This document shows, piece after piece, positions 12,448-24,110 of a stretch of DNA of 64,000 nt (position 1 is its first letter; the number at the start of each line of letters is the position of its first letter). The translations under genes and the position numbers were made by a program. Under the pieces are notes generated by a model. That model was given only the letters and a program-made list of their open reading frames with translations. It ran no database searches and was not told where the DNA came from. Source of the stretch: Aquarana catesbeiana (taxonomy: Eukaryota > Chordata > Amphibia > Anura > Ranidae); contig NC_133328.1 of assembly GCF_042186555.1 (NCBI RefSeq), forward strand, positions 57,769,431 to 57,833,430, given 5' to 3'.

Positions 12448-13779
12448 TACATATATATATAAATCATAGCTATGGTACGGTGCATATGTAGTTTTTCACC
12501 TCTTAGGCATGTTTGCAACTGCACTTCCAGCACTGCTCTATTTTTTCAGCATGTAACCAAAAGTAGTCACAACACTTCAGAAAGATACAATTTCTGACAT
12601 TCATTATCTCCGAAGAGTAATAGCTTTTTGTCAAGCTCACTAGCCTTTGAACAGGTTTCACTTTAGAGCACAGCATTTCTACACCCACAGTTACTCTATA
12701 TAAAACAGCATTCCCTCTGTACTAACAAACATGCCATTTTCTTGTACCAACTGCACCTTACAATAAGAAAACCTTTACATGACCTCTTGTCTCTTATAAA
12801 CGTTCACCTCCTCTCACCACTTCCACTCATCCTGGGCACTGTCAATGGCTTGTTTACAGCCGATTGACCCTCTTCTCTCCTTCAATTGTCCACATGACCT
12901 CTTACAATCTGTTTTACGCCCACAGCATTCTCCTGGAACGATGTTCACAAAATTGGCCGGTGACTTTCTCAAAGCTCCACGGCCAAATTTTTATCAGGCT
13001 GGGAGTCATGGACAGGGTTCAGGGATATTTTAGACATATCCATTCCTCTGTTCTTAGGATGGCCATACACACAATGCTACAAATGTAGATTTCAATATCT
13101 GATCACACTAAATTGGTGATTTGATAAAAAAATGTTTTTCATCAAGAAGAAATAATTAATGCTGGTACAAAATTCAACTGATTTTCACCACTAATGATCT
13201 TTTTCTTTGTTGTATTGAAGGATCATTTGGTGGAATCTGTGAAAAAGCAATCATATATAGCTGGGTGAATGGCATTATATGGATTTTCATCTGGTATCAT
13301 GACACTGTTAGAGGGTGTGGACTTGCACTACTGCTGACTATTAATTCTGAATGGGCCCTGAAGCAGGAGAATTAAGTTAACTTATATTTTGGTTCCCTAT
13401 AGCATAGTTGTGTTCTCCAATAATGTTGGTCTTCAATTCAATATAAACACACTGCTGTGTGCGCGACTCATCCCTGTGCAAAATCATAATGCAGTGGTGT
13501 GAATGGCCCCTAACTGCCATAAAGAGCAATTTATATAAATGTGTCAGAAGGTATGACTGTCTATGTTCAGGAAACTAGATGTTCCCTTTCATCCTCCTAT
13601 ACTTCAAGAGAAAGCAGAGAAGACAGAATCAATTTGGTTCTTACTGGCAACAAGGGTGTTCATAATTTTTGGTGTCCACCAGCAAACACATCTTCCATAT
13701 GAATGAATTCACGGTCTGTAAAATGCATCAAAGCTGAGCCATATAAAAACATAGCTACGTAGTTGTGTGATCTGGCCCT
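12448..13779. other. Unassigned non-coding sequence
   Basis: No gene recognised. A segment starting near 13056 (TTAGGATGGCCATACACAC) looks like a MITE end, but no matching partner was located. Remaining sequence is AT-rich without long structure. Confidence 0.4.
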
Positions 13780-13782
13780 TAA

Positions 13783-14069
13783 GCCTGGTACACACGGGCC
13801 GAATGTCAGGAGACATCGACCAGTTAAAAAAATTAAAAAATGGCCAACATTCAGCCCATGTGTATGTCGGTCTCTCCTTCTGTTGGATGAGCATACTGGA
13901 GAACCAGCAGCCAATAGCAGAGAGCGCTGATTGGTGTGTTATGGTGGGGGGGGCGTCTCCCTGTGAGAACACAACAGCTCAGCGGGAGAGATTGCTGTAT
14001 TAACTTGGCATAGTGAGTACCAGAGCTGAAAGGTTTCTTTTTCGTTCAACTCATAGTTTGTACCCGGCT
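13783..14069. mobile_element. Harbinger-type MITE, GCCTGGTACACACGGG family
   Basis: The left end GCCTGGTACACACGGG and right end TTTGTACCCGGCT are inverted repeats with TAA on both sides (13780-13782 and 14070-14072). It is homologous along most of its length to 33945-34237. Shared landmarks are TTAAAAAAATTAAAAAATGGCC-like A-rich sequence, GAGAACACAACAGCTCAG and the TTTCTTTTTC tail region. Confidence 0.75.
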
Positions 14070-14132
14070 TAAGCCTTCAGCTCTTCTTTGTTGGGTTACA
14101 ATGATGTCTGATTTACCAACTATAGAAACTTT

Positions 14133-14310
14133 GGGGTAGATTTACTAAAACTGCAGAAGGCAGAATCTGGTGCAGGTCTGCATAGAAACAAATCAGCTTC
14201 CAGTTTTTTTTTGTCAAAGCTTAATTGAACAAGCTGATATTAGAAGCTGATTGGCTACCATGCACAGCTACACCAGATTCTGAGTACTCCAGTTTGGCTA
14301 AATCTCCCCC
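14133..14310. mobile_element. MITE with GGGTAGATTTACTAAAAC ends
   Basis: Inverted ends are GGGGTAGATTTACTAAAACTG and CAGTTTGGCTAAATCTCCCC. The centre holds GTCAAAGCTTAATTGAACAAG and GAAGCTGATTGGCTACCATG. The same blocks recur at 59957-60136 and, as a right half only, at 21376-21444. No coding potential. Confidence 0.7.
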
Positions 14311-14822
14311 ATTGCCTTCCTAAACCTATACAAAGGTGTTTAGTGTTAATCATCTACTTATGATTGAGTATAATATAATTTTATGAGCATCAGGGCAATC
14401 TTTTAATCAGCTGTGCTGGACTAGAGAAAGGGGTGGTCCAATAATTCACATACAGTATCTCTCAAAAGTGAGTACACCCCTCACATTTTTGTAAATATTT
14501 TATTATATCTTCTCATGTGACAACACAGAAGAAATTACACTTTGCTACAATGTAAAGTAGTGAGTGTACAGCTTGTATAACAGTGTAAATTTGCTGTCCC
14601 CTCAAAATAACTCAACACACAGCCATTAATGTCTAAACCGCTGGCAACAAAAGTGAGTACACCCCTAAGTGAAAATGTCCAAACTGGGCCCAATTTGCCA
14701 TTTTCCCTCCCCGGTGTCATGTGGTTCATTAGTGTTACAAGGTCTCAGGTGTGAATGGGGAACAGGTGTTAAATTTGGTGTTATCGCTCTCACTCGCTCA
14801 TACTGGTTACTGGAAGTTCAAC

Positions 14823-16166
14823 ATGGTACTTCATGGCAAAGAACTCTCTGAGGATCTCAAAAAAAAAGAATTGTTGCTCTAAGTAAAGATGCCCTAGGCT
14901 ATAAGAAGATTGCCAAGACCCTGAAACTGAGCTACAGCACGGTGGCCAAGACCATACAGCGCTATTACAGGACAGGTTCCACTCAGAACAGGCCTCGCCA
15001 TGGTCGACCAAAGAAGTTGAGTGCACATGCTCAGTGTCATATGCAGAGGTTCTCTTTGGGAAATAGACATATGAGTGCTGCCAGCATTGCTGCAGAGGTT
15101 GAAGGGGTGGGGGGGTCAGCCTGTCAGTGCTCAGACTATACGCAGCACACCATCAAATTGGTCAAGCACCAAATCGGGTGTGAAACAAGTTAGCTGTACC
15201 TGTTAGTTCACCATCCTGTGCCATTGATGTTCTGTTTTTATTACACGCAATAAAGGTGATTGCATTGGGGTGCGGCTATCCAGCTTTGTTTTGTTCTATG
15301 ATCTGCATGGCTGTTATCCCAGAAGGAAGCCTCTTCTATAGATGATGCACATGAAAGCCCGCAAAGTTTGCTGAAGACAAGCAGACTAAGGACATAGATT
15401 ACTGGAACCATGTCCTGTGATCTGATGAGACCAAGATAAACTTATGTCGCGTACACACGGACGGACTTTTCGACGGACTTTCCGAATGAACAGACTTGCC
15501 TACACACGATCAACTAATGTCCGACGGATTTGTACGTGATGACGTACGACCGGACTAAAACAAGGAAGTTCATAGCCAGTAGCCAATAGTTGCCCTAGCA
15601 TCGGTTTTTGTCCGTCGGACTAGCATACACGCGAGCGGACTTTTCGACCAGACTCGAGTCCGTCGGAAAGATTTGAAACATGTTTCATTTCTAGGTCCGT
15701 CAAACTTTTGGGAAAAAAAAGTCCACTGGAGCCCACACACGATCTAATTATCTGACGGACTCCGGTCCGCCGGACCAAGTCTACCATAAAGTCCGCTCGT
15801 GTGTGCGCGGCATTAGTTGGTTCAGATGGTGTCAAGCATGTGTGGGGTTAACCAGGTGAGGATTACAAAGACAAGTGTGTCTTGACTACTGTCAAGCATG
15901 GTGGTGAGAGTGTCATGGTCTGGGGCTGCATGAGTGCTGCCGGCACTGGGGAGCTACAGTTCCTTAAGTGAACCATGAATGCCAACTTGTACTGTACAAC
16001 TTGATCCCTTCCCTTCGGAGACTCCTCTAAGACGACCACTGCCTTGCTAAAGAAGCTGAGGGTAAAGGTGATGGACTGGCCAAGCATGTCTCCAGACCTA
16101 AACCCTATTGAGCATCTGTGGGGTATCCTCAAATGAGTGGAAGAGGACTTCAGTGGTAACCTGTGA
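14823..16166 (+). pseudogene. Tc1-type transposase pseudogene
   Basis: After an ATG (MVLHGKELSED) the helix-turn-helix region reads KRIVALSKDALGYKKIAKTL and STVAKTIQRYYRTGS with the GRPKKLS hook. The catalytic part keeps a DETK motif just before the nested MITE, resumes as HVWG after it, and ends with SPDLNPIEHLWG around the third catalytic residue. Several frameshifts and stops break it, including one before 14880 and a stop at 15193. It cannot make a functional enzyme. Confidence 0.8.
15445..15812. mobile_element. Harbinger-like MITE nested in Tc1 transposase
   Basis: The left end TGTCGCGTACACACGGAC and right end CTCGTGTGTGCGCGGCA are inverted repeats with perfect TTA duplications (15442-15444 and 15813-15815). 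Removing it and one TTA joins the Tc1 frame from DETK to the following HVWG motif. Same family as 11294-11688. Confidence 0.85.
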
Positions 16167-17432
16167 AGGGGTGTACTTACTTTTGTTGCCAGTGGTTTAG
16201 ACATCAATGGCTGTGTGTTGAGTTATTTTGAGGGGACAGCAAATTTACACTGATATACAAGCTGTACACTCGCTACTTTACATTGTAGCAAAGTGTAATT
16301 TCTTCAGTGTTGTCACATGAAAAGATATAACAAAATATTAACAAAAATGTGAGGGATGTACTCTCTTTTGTGAGATACTGTACTTACTAGGGATGAGCCG
16401 AACACCCCCCGGTTCGGTTCGCACCAGAACCTGCAAACGGACCGAAAATTCGCACGAATGTTAGAACCCTATTGACGTCTATGGGACTCGAACGTTCGAA
16501 ATCAAAAGTGCTCATTTCAAAGGCTAATTTGCATGGTATTGTCCTAAAAAGGGTTTGGGGACCCGGGTCCTGCCCCAGGGGACAAGTATCAATGCAAAAA
16601 AAACTTTTAAAAACGTCAGTTTTTTCGGGAGCAGTGATTTTAATGATGCTTAAAGTTAAAAAAAAAAAAAGTGAAATATTTCTTTAAATATCATACCAGG
16701 GGGGTGTCTATAGTACGCCTGTAAAGTGGCGCGTGTTTCCCGTGCTTAAAACAGTCCCTGCACAAAATGTCATTTTTAAAGGAAAAAGTCATTTAAAACT
16801 GCTTGCGGCTTTAATATAATGTCGGGTCCTGGCAATATGATTGAAAATCAGGGAGACAAACAGCATGGGTACCCCCCCCAGTCCATTACCAGGCCCTTTG
16901 GATCTTGTATGGATATTAAGGGGAACCCCGCACCTAAATTAAAAAAAGGAAAGGCGTGGGGCCACCAGGCCCTATATACTCTGAACAGCAGTATACAGGC
17001 GGTGCAAACAAGACAGGGATTGTAGGTTTGTTGTTAAGTAGAATCTGTTTGTAATTTTGAACTGGTACATTTTTAACGTGTTTAGCTCCAGCCAAAAAAT
17101 CTATTTTAAGCTTTTTGGAAAACATAGGGAAGGGTTATCACCCTTGTGACATTTGTTTTGCTGTCTGTGCTCCTCTTCAGAAGATTTCACCTCATTTTTT
17201 GTCCCAATGACAAATGTTTTTTGAAAATTTGGGGTTTTTTGTGAAACAAGGATTGGTGATAAAGCATCAGTGGAAAGGAGAAACGTTTTTCCCATATTAA
17301 CTCTTACAGGAGAGAATTTCCCTTCCTAGGGGTAGATTTCATCTCACTTCCTGTTGTCTCCTTCCGTTTGCAAGTAGGAGTCGTTTGTAAGTTGGATGTT
17401 TGAAAGTAGGGGCCTGCCCTATATACTCAGCA

Positions 17433-17985
17433 GAAATTTGGGCCTTAGATGTTGTTGTGGCCACAACACTGTAAGCCCTCACAGGGCCCTGCTGTGAAAT
17501 ATTAGATCAAGAATTGTAATTACATGCCCCTGTTGAACAGGGGCTGAAAAATTGGGCCTTAGGCACTGGTGCCACAACACTGCAACCCCTCACAGATACT
17601 CTAGTTGGAACGCAGAAACGAGCCCTGCTGCAAAGTATTGCATCAAAAATTGTAATTACACTCCCCTGTTAAACAGGGGCTGAAAAATTGGGCCTTAGGC
17701 ACTGGTGCCACAACACTGCAACCCCTCACAGATACTCTAGTTGGAACGCAGGAACGAGCGCTGCTGCAAATTATTGCATCAAAAATTGTAATTACATGCC
17801 CCTGTTAAACAGGGGCTGAAAAATTGGGCCTTAGGCACTGGTGCTGGTGCCACAACACTGCAACCCCTCACAGATATTCTAGTTGGAACGCAGGAACGAG
17901 CCCTGCTGCAAAGTATTGCATCAAAAATTTTAATTACACGCCCCTGTTAAACAGGGGCTGAAAAATTGGGCCTTAGGCAGCAGTG
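17433..17985. repeat. Minisatellite, four units of about 136-142 bp
   Basis: The phrase GCTGAAAAATTGGGCCTTAG recurs at about 17543, 17679, 17815 and 17957, giving periods of 136, 136 and 142 bp. A more diverged unit precedes it. Each unit contains the palindromic CCCCTGTTAAACAGGGG. The array lies between the left terminus and the transposase of the hAT element, in the position of subterminal repeats. Confidence 0.85.
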
Positions 17986-18118
17986 GTGGCGCCCAGAACC
18001 AAAAATGTTCTTACAAGCTATCAGCGTGATCATTGAGGAGGAAGAGGATAATTACTCAGGATAGTCACTCAGCATCAGCATAGGCAGTCTTTGAAGGGAT
18101 CTGAGATTTCAAAAAAAA

Positions 18119-21022
18119 TTATTCGGTTACATCAGCATCAGGTGCTTGGTAGCTGGTGGTGATCCAACACTTATTAATTTTTATGAAGGTCAGTCGATCG
18201 ACCGAGTCGGTGGACAGACGCACCCTGTGATAGGTTACAAAGCCTTCAGCAGCACTGAATGTGCATTCCGAAAGAACGCTGGATGCAGGACAGGCCAGTA
18301 GCTCAATTGCATACTGTGCAAGCTCTGGCCAGTGATGCATCCTCAAGACCCAGTAACCCAGAGGATTTTCAGTGGGAAAGGTGTCGAAGTCAGATCTTGC
18401 CCCTAGGTATTCCTGCACCATGTAAAACAGACGCTGGTGATGGTTGCTGGAACCGATCATACCTTGGGGCTGCGGACCAAAAAATTGTCTGAACGCATCG
18501 GTCAGACGGCCACCTTCTCCACCGCTCCTTCATTGACTGACCGAAGCCTCAGTAACACGTTGTCCAGAAACAGGAGTTTGTAACCTCCCAGTCTCTGGGA
18601 ACGCGTTGCACAGACCTTTCTGCAAGGCCTCCCGAAGATGTTTCATCCTCTGCTCCCTCTGCGATGGCAAGATAAGGTCCGCAACCTTACCCTTGTAACG
18701 TTGCCAGCCAGTATTGGTCCTTCTCCTTGATACCACGAATACGAGGATCCTTTGCAGGATCAGGGAGGCCATGCAGCGTAGGTTTGCTGAGGCATTCAGT
18801 CCGGAGTCCTCTGGGTCACTAAGGATGATCACCTCCTCCCAGCCACGTACAAGTCCATGTGTTTCTTGGGACTGATCCCTTAAAGACTGCTGCTGATGCT
18901 GAGTGCCAGGTTCCACCTCCATACTGACACAATCCTCCTCCTCTGTGATCGGTGGGCACACAGGAACACTGTCTGGATAAAGGGGGCCTTGAGAGCTAAG
19001 GAAGTCCTCCTCTTCCTGCCTCTGTTCTGCCTCAAGTGCCCTGTCCATTATTCCACGCAGCGTGTGCTCCCACAGGTGGACAAGGGGGACAGTATCACTG
19101 ATGCATGCACTGTCACTGCTCACCATCCTCGTGGCCTCCTCAAATGGTGACAGGACAGTGCATGCATCCCTGATCATGGCCCACTGGCGTGGGAAAAAAA
19201 AACAAGCTCCCCAGACCCTGTCCTGGTGCCATAGTCGCACAGGTACTCACTGATGGCCCTCTGCTGCATGTGCAGCCGCTGCAGCATGGCCAACGTTGAG
19301 TTCCACCTGGTGGGCATGTCACAGATTAGGCGGTTCTTGGGCAGGTTAAACTCCTTTTGGAGGTCTGCCAGCCAAGCACTGGCATTATATGACCGGCGGA
19401 AATGCACACAGACTTTCCTGGCCTGCCTCAGGACATCCTGTAAGCCCAGGTACCTGCCCAAGAACCGCTGCACCACCAAGTTAAGGACGTGAGCCAAACA
19501 GGGCACATGGGTCATTTGTCCCCGTCGGAGGACAGAGAGGAGGTTGGTGCCATTGTTGCAAACCACCATTCCTGCCTTAAGTTGGCGTGGCGTCAACCAC
19601 CTCTGAACCTGCCCCTGCAGAGTTGACAGAACCTCTGCCCCAGTGTGGCTCCTGTCCCCCAAGCACACATGCTCAAGCACCGCATGGCATCTTTTGGCCT
19701 GCATACTTGCATAGCCCCTTGAATGGCTACGGAGCACGGCTGGTTCCGAGGACAAAGCACAGGAACAGGCCATGGAAGAAGAAGAGGAGGGGGTGGAGGA
19801 GAGAGGCGTGTCACAATCATTAGTAGTGGCATTTTGGTGGCATGGTGGCGGAACAACCTCCAACACTACTAAACCTTGTCCTGCATCCTTCCCAGCTGCC
19901 AGCAGAGTCACCCAATGCGCGGTGAAAGTTAGGTAACGTCCCTGTCCATGTCCGCTGGACCATGAGTCAGCGGTAATAGGCACCTTACCGCTGACCGCCC
20001 TGTCCAGCGAGGCCAAGACATTGCCTTCCACATGCCGGTAGAGAACCGGGATCGCCTTCCGTGAGAAAAAGTGGCGTTTGGGTACCTGCCACTGAGGAAC
20101 CGCACATTCCACAAACTCACGGAAGGGGACAGAGTCTACCAACTGAAAAGGCAGCAGTTGAAGTGCTAGCAATTTTGCCAAGCTAGCATTCAACTGCTGG
20201 GCATGTGGATGGCTCGGAGCAAACTTCTTTTTGTGGTGCAGCAGCTGGGGCAGGGAAATTTGCCTGGTACAATCTGACGTTGGTGTACCGAAAGCAGATT
20301 GCCCACAAGTACTTGGCTGTGACACACCTAATTTTACACCTTCATTCCTTTCAGTGCAGGTCTCAGAGAGGACTGAAGGTATAGTGGGGTTGGAGATCTC
20401 AGCTGATGAGGAGCAAGGAGAGGTCCTCTTTGTTCTTTGGTGTGGGTCTTTTAAATACGCTTGCCAACGAACTGCATGGCAGGTCAACATATGTCTGGTC
20501 AAACATGTGGTGCCCAAGCGGGAGATGTTTTGGCCATGCGAGATACGCTTGAGACATATGTTGCAAATAGCAGCGGTACGATCTGATGCACTCATCTCAA
20601 AAAAGGCCCACACCAAAGAACTTTTTGAATAACGCGCAGAGACTGCAGCGCCCTGCACATGCGGAGCTTTGGGGTGTGATGCAGTCAGTGTGCTGCCCTT
20701 AGGCTGGCCCCTGGAGGGCATCCTGCCTCGTTGGTGATTTGCCACCTCCTCCTCCTCTCTCCTATCAGGCACCCACGTTGAGTCAGTGACCTCATCATCC
20801 CCTCCCTCCTCATCAATGGAGCAAACCTGGCAGTATGCTGCAGCAGGGGGAGCATGACTGCCAGATTGCTGTCCTTCTTGGGCACCCCCTCTGTCCGTGC
20901 TCACGTTACTGCCTTCATCTAGCTTAGTATCATCATCAGAGCCTTCCAAACGCTAGGCATCCTCCTGGAGCATGTACCCAACACTGTGGTCAAACAATTT
21001 GAGGGACTCCTCAGGAGGACAT
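18119..21022 (-). pseudogene. hAT (ZBED-like) transposase pseudogene
   Basis: Read right to left, the acidic N-terminus (GSDDDTKLDEG) leads into a BED zinc finger (SSLVWAFFEM, then CNIC and HMLTCH). The RNase H-like region follows with ITADSWSSG, AHWVTLL, and CLAHVLNLVV. The C-terminal hATC dimerisation domain comes last (18119-18460; NPLGYWVLRMHHWPELAQYA, ASSVLSECTFSAAE). Defects visible are a TAG near 20954 upstream of the 591-codon frame, a frameshift at the A-run 19194-19202, and a TGA at about 18530. The usual DN of the second catalytic block reads CNNGTN, so its Asp is replaced. The gene is dead but nearly full length. Confidence 0.8.
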
Positions 21023-21026
21023 GGTG

Positions 21027-21371
21027 GGGTTATTTACCAAAAATATGTAGAAGAATACGTATCGGCCGAAACTGAGGAAAACATTTGTTTTTTAAAAAAA
21101 AAATTGGGATATTTATTATAGCAAAAAGTAAAAAATATTGTGTTTTTTTCAAAATTGACGCTCTTCTTTTGTTTATAGCGCAAAAAATAAAAACCGCAGA
21201 GGCGATCAAATACCACCAAAAGAAAGCTCTATTTGTGGGGGAAAAAGGACGTCAATTTTTTTGGGGTATAACGTCGCACGACCGCGCAATTGACGTTCAA
21301 AGTGCGACAGCGCTGAAAACTAAAAATTGGCCTGGGAAGGAATGGGGTGAAATTGCCCTGTATTGAACCGG
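21027..21371. mobile_element. Right-end fragment of a TTAA-type (piggyBac) element
   Basis: From TTATTTACCAAAAATATG to AACCGG|TTAA it follows the right end of the elements at 40300-44620 and 56957-57770. Shared blocks are AGCGCAAAAAATAAAAACCG, ACCACCAAAAGAAAGCTC and CGCACGACCGCGCAATTG. The left part is missing at the junction with the hAT element. Confidence 0.75.
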
Positions 21372-21375
21372 TTAA

Positions 21376-21444
21376 TTAAGCTTTGACAATAAAACCTAGA
21401 TGCTGATTACTATGCACAGCTACACCAATTTTAGTAAATCTCCC
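21376..21444. repeat. Right half of a GGGGAGATTTACTAAA-type MITE
   Basis: It starts AAGCTTTGACAATAAAACC and ends TTTTAGTAAATCTCCCC, matching the right half (inverted) of 59957-60136. The piggyBac-type fragment to its left ends exactly at a TTAA within this MITE's central AATTAAGCTTTG, consistent with insertion there and later loss of the left half. Confidence 0.6.
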
Positions 21445-21445
21445 C

Positions 21446-21812
21446 ATGTTGTGTTCGGTTGGAATTGGATTTGCAGTGTCTTTTGTAGGAACTGAACTTG
21501 CCAGTGTGTGCTGTTGAAACTGGATACAGCAGTATTTTCCTTGGGATCTGGACCTGCTGTATTGTTTGGCTGGAACTGGACCCGCTAGTGTGTTCTGTGG
21601 AAATTTGACCAGCCAATGTGGTCTGTTAAAAGTGCATTTGTGGAAATAGGACTCACCAGTGTGTTCTGTGGCAACAGAATTCAACGTTTTCTGTGGGATC
21701 TAGATGCACCAACATGTTCTCTTGGAACTAGACCAGTCAGTGTGCTCCGTGGGAACTGAATCCACTGGTATTCTCTGTGGGAACTGAACCCGCGGTGTGT
21801 TTTGTGGGAAGC
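21446..21812 (+). repeat. Degenerate minisatellite, unit about 30 bp
   Basis: A diverged unit of the form AGTGTGTTCTGTGGGAACTG followed by GACCCGC-like bases repeats roughly a dozen times. Copies vary in length and sequence. No coding role is evident. Confidence 0.7.
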
Positions 21813-22257
21813 AGGCATAGGTATGGAAAGACAATAGGGTTACCCGTGTCATTGTGATTCTCTAGTTACATTCACAGTATCCAAGAAACCCTTTTAACAA
21901 TTGGATTTCAAGAGCCAGCTGAATGTTGTTTGTCTATTATCAATTGAATGGCTCATCCTCACATGGACAACATAGATTCACATTGACTGTACTCCCGCAG
22001 AAGGATGAGAAAGGGGTTTGAGGTTTCCACATATAATAAAAACTGCGCAACACCTGTTTCTAACTGAGCAAATCCTCTCGTTTAAAGATCATCCAAATAA
22101 TGCGTATTTTTTCTATATATTTTTTTTTTTTTTACATTTGTAGAAGAATATAGAGCCAACGATCAACATAAGACTAACCAAAGGGCAACACAGAAAGAAT
22201 TGATGCTACCAACAGGAAGCCTTCCTGACTTGTCACCAAAGGGTCCAATCTAATTTC

Positions 22258-22967
22258 TAGAGATGTGCATGATGGAAAAATGTGTTCAGTTTCGGATTCA
22301 TTTGTTAAGTTAATCATCTCATCACATTCGTTATGTTAGAATGATTTGTTTTTGGAATTTGTTTCCTATACTTGGGATTGTTTTGTATATTCGTTGTTCC
22401 AAATCGATTCGTATTTCCGAAGTTATTAAGGAAGAATGGCTATATTTGTTTTAACGTGTTAATTGGTTATTGCAGGAGATTACTTATGCACTCTGGGTTG
22501 GATGGAGGTGGATCCATCAGAATCTCCAAATCATAACATAACAAATGGAACAAAATTATTTCAGATTCATTTGTTATGTTATGATTTGGAGATACTGATT
22601 GATACACATTCATCCAACCCTATTTCACTTTATACCTTACTGTATTTACTGCAATATGTTTCCATTTCAAAGGTTGGGCATTTTTATTTATAATAATGAA
22701 AAATGTTATTGCAACATAAAAACCAAATGGATCCAAATCATTTCGGATCATTCTTTATGTCATTACATTATTTTGGATGCTTCAAACAATACCAAAAAGC
22801 CCAAGCTATCGCATCATATCATCAAATGAATTTGTTGTTTCAATTTACTTGGGATTCGTTGAAATTCTTTACTTTTGTGATTCAGAGATTCGGAAACATC
22901 CAAATCTCAGACTAATGAAAATTTTGTCCAAATTTTGATTCATAATGAAACAAATCACACATCTCTA
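22258..22967. mobile_element. Non-autonomous hAT element, TAGAGATGTGC ends
   Basis: The ends TAGAGATGTGC and CACACATCTCTA are inverted and flanked by an identical 8-bp duplication CTAATTTC (22250-22257 and 22968-22975). The AT-rich interior has a perfect 26-bp inverted pair (22522-22547 with 22568-22593). No transposase is present. Confidence 0.85.
22522..22593. repeat. Perfect 26-bp hairpin inside hAT element
   Basis: The left arm starts ATCTCCAAATCATAAC and the right arm is its exact reverse complement, with a 20-nt loop. Perfect pairing in an otherwise diverged element suggests recent formation or selection for structure. Confidence 0.8.
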
Positions 22968-23146
22968 CTAATTTCTCAGGGTGCCAACACAAATGTGAAT
23001 TAGAACTGGATGACACAGTATCTGCTCGATATTGATGAGCCACTCTAAACTTCTGAAGCCACTGCATCTCTATGAGAGCCAGAAAACCCTTATTTTTATA
23101 AGGAGGTCAGCAATGGCAGCCCCCTTATTTTTTGGGTTTATTTTAA

Positions 23147-23913
23147 CCTCCCTGGCGGTATGATTATTTCGGATTTTAGGTGCTGAAAGCGGTACAATTA
23201 TTTTGCATGGAAATTTGGCGTTTTATATTGTAGGTCTGTAAATCTTAACAATAACACACTTAAATCTGTCCAAACCAGAGTCTAGTAGATATCCCGGGTA
23301 TGATAAAGTTTGAAACACAAAAACATAAATTATAATATAATAAATAAAAATAAATAATTTAAAAAAATTTTAAAAAATAGTAATAAAATAAATTTCCCCA
23401 CAATTCACTATCGCTCAATTCTGCAAGTGTTCTAATTTACTATCGCTGTTTTCTAGCTGGTCTAAAGCCACTTTTGACGTAAAGGGACACTTTTTGGTTG
23501 CTATGGACAATCTCCAGTTTCCAGGCAGAAAGAACAGTGTATATCATGTAAAACTGCATGCAGGGCATGGGCCAGAGCACTGGGGACAAAAGGGATGTGA
23601 AATCATTTCATACAGTACTGTAATCTGTAAGATTACAGTACTGTATGTGTTATGATTTTGACAGTTTTTTTAATTTGCCGCCAGGCTCCGCCCCCGTGTG
23701 TCGCGCCGCTCGCAGGGAACGGAGCCTGGCACGGAGAGGCTTCGGAGGAGGACGGAGCCCTCGGACACTGCGGGGGACATCGCAGGATCCCGGGGACAAG
23801 GTAAGTAACGCCGCCCCAGGATCCTGCAATGCGATCCCGAGTGTGGCTCGGGGTTACCGCTAATGGTACTGAATTTTAACCCCGAGCCACACTCGGGAAT
23901 ACCGCCAGGGAGG
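23147..23913. mobile_element. TTAA-type MITE, CCTCCCTGGCGGTAT ends
   Basis: The left end CCTCCCTGGCGGTAT and right end ATACCGCCAGGGAGG are perfect inverted repeats with TTAA at 23143-23146 and 23914-23917. Near the right end, GAGTGTGGCTCGGGGTTA and its inverted copy form a second hairpin. The GC-rich part contains an ACAAG|GTAAGTAA splice-donor-like site. Non-coding. Confidence 0.85.
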
Positions 23914-24110
23914 TTAAGGCCCATGTAGTGTCTGGGCAAGTGCTGGGCCCTCTAACAGCAATGAATATAGCAGCTGCTGCCTCATTACTTCACCACTGTC
24001 AGCTAAACACAACAAAACATTATCTATGTGTAAACATGCACATTGCTTTACAAATCTGCATTAAACGAACATAAATTTAGGCCAACATAGATATTCATAA
24101 GTATTCTTAA

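Larger units (their letters stand above)
14453..16380 (+). mobile_element. Tc1-type transposon with ~210-bp inverted repeats
   Basis: The ends are CAGTATCTCTCAAAAGTGAG and, inverted, CAGTATCTCACAAAAGAGAG, flanked by TA on each side. The inverted repeats run roughly 14453-14668 and 16167-16380. Both include a block reading CAACACACAGCCATTAATGT in one orientation. Between them is a decayed transposase gene, itself broken by the MITE at 15445-15812. Confidence 0.85.
16388..21026 (-). mobile_element. hAT transposon with BED-finger transposase, right end lost
   Basis: The left terminus begins TAGGGATGAGCCGAACACCC, followed by the subterminal block with CGAACGTTCGAA and a ~136-bp tandem repeat. 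The transposase is on the minus strand (18119-21022). The sequence changes at about 21027 to a piggyBac-type fragment, so the 5' end and right inverted repeat are missing and no target duplication can be shown. The left end directly follows the TA of the Tc1 at 14453-16380, with only a few bases between. Confidence 0.7.

Noticed and set aside
19587..20632. Plus-strand open frames within the hAT transposase
   Set aside because: They are antisense shadows of the minus-strand BED-finger transposase, which has clear domain motifs.
16388..21371. hAT element and adjoining TTAA fragment as a single novel transposon
   Set aside because: The right 345 bp matches the right end of the piggyBac-type family elsewhere in the window, while the left terminus and transposase are hAT. 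This is a junction of two elements.
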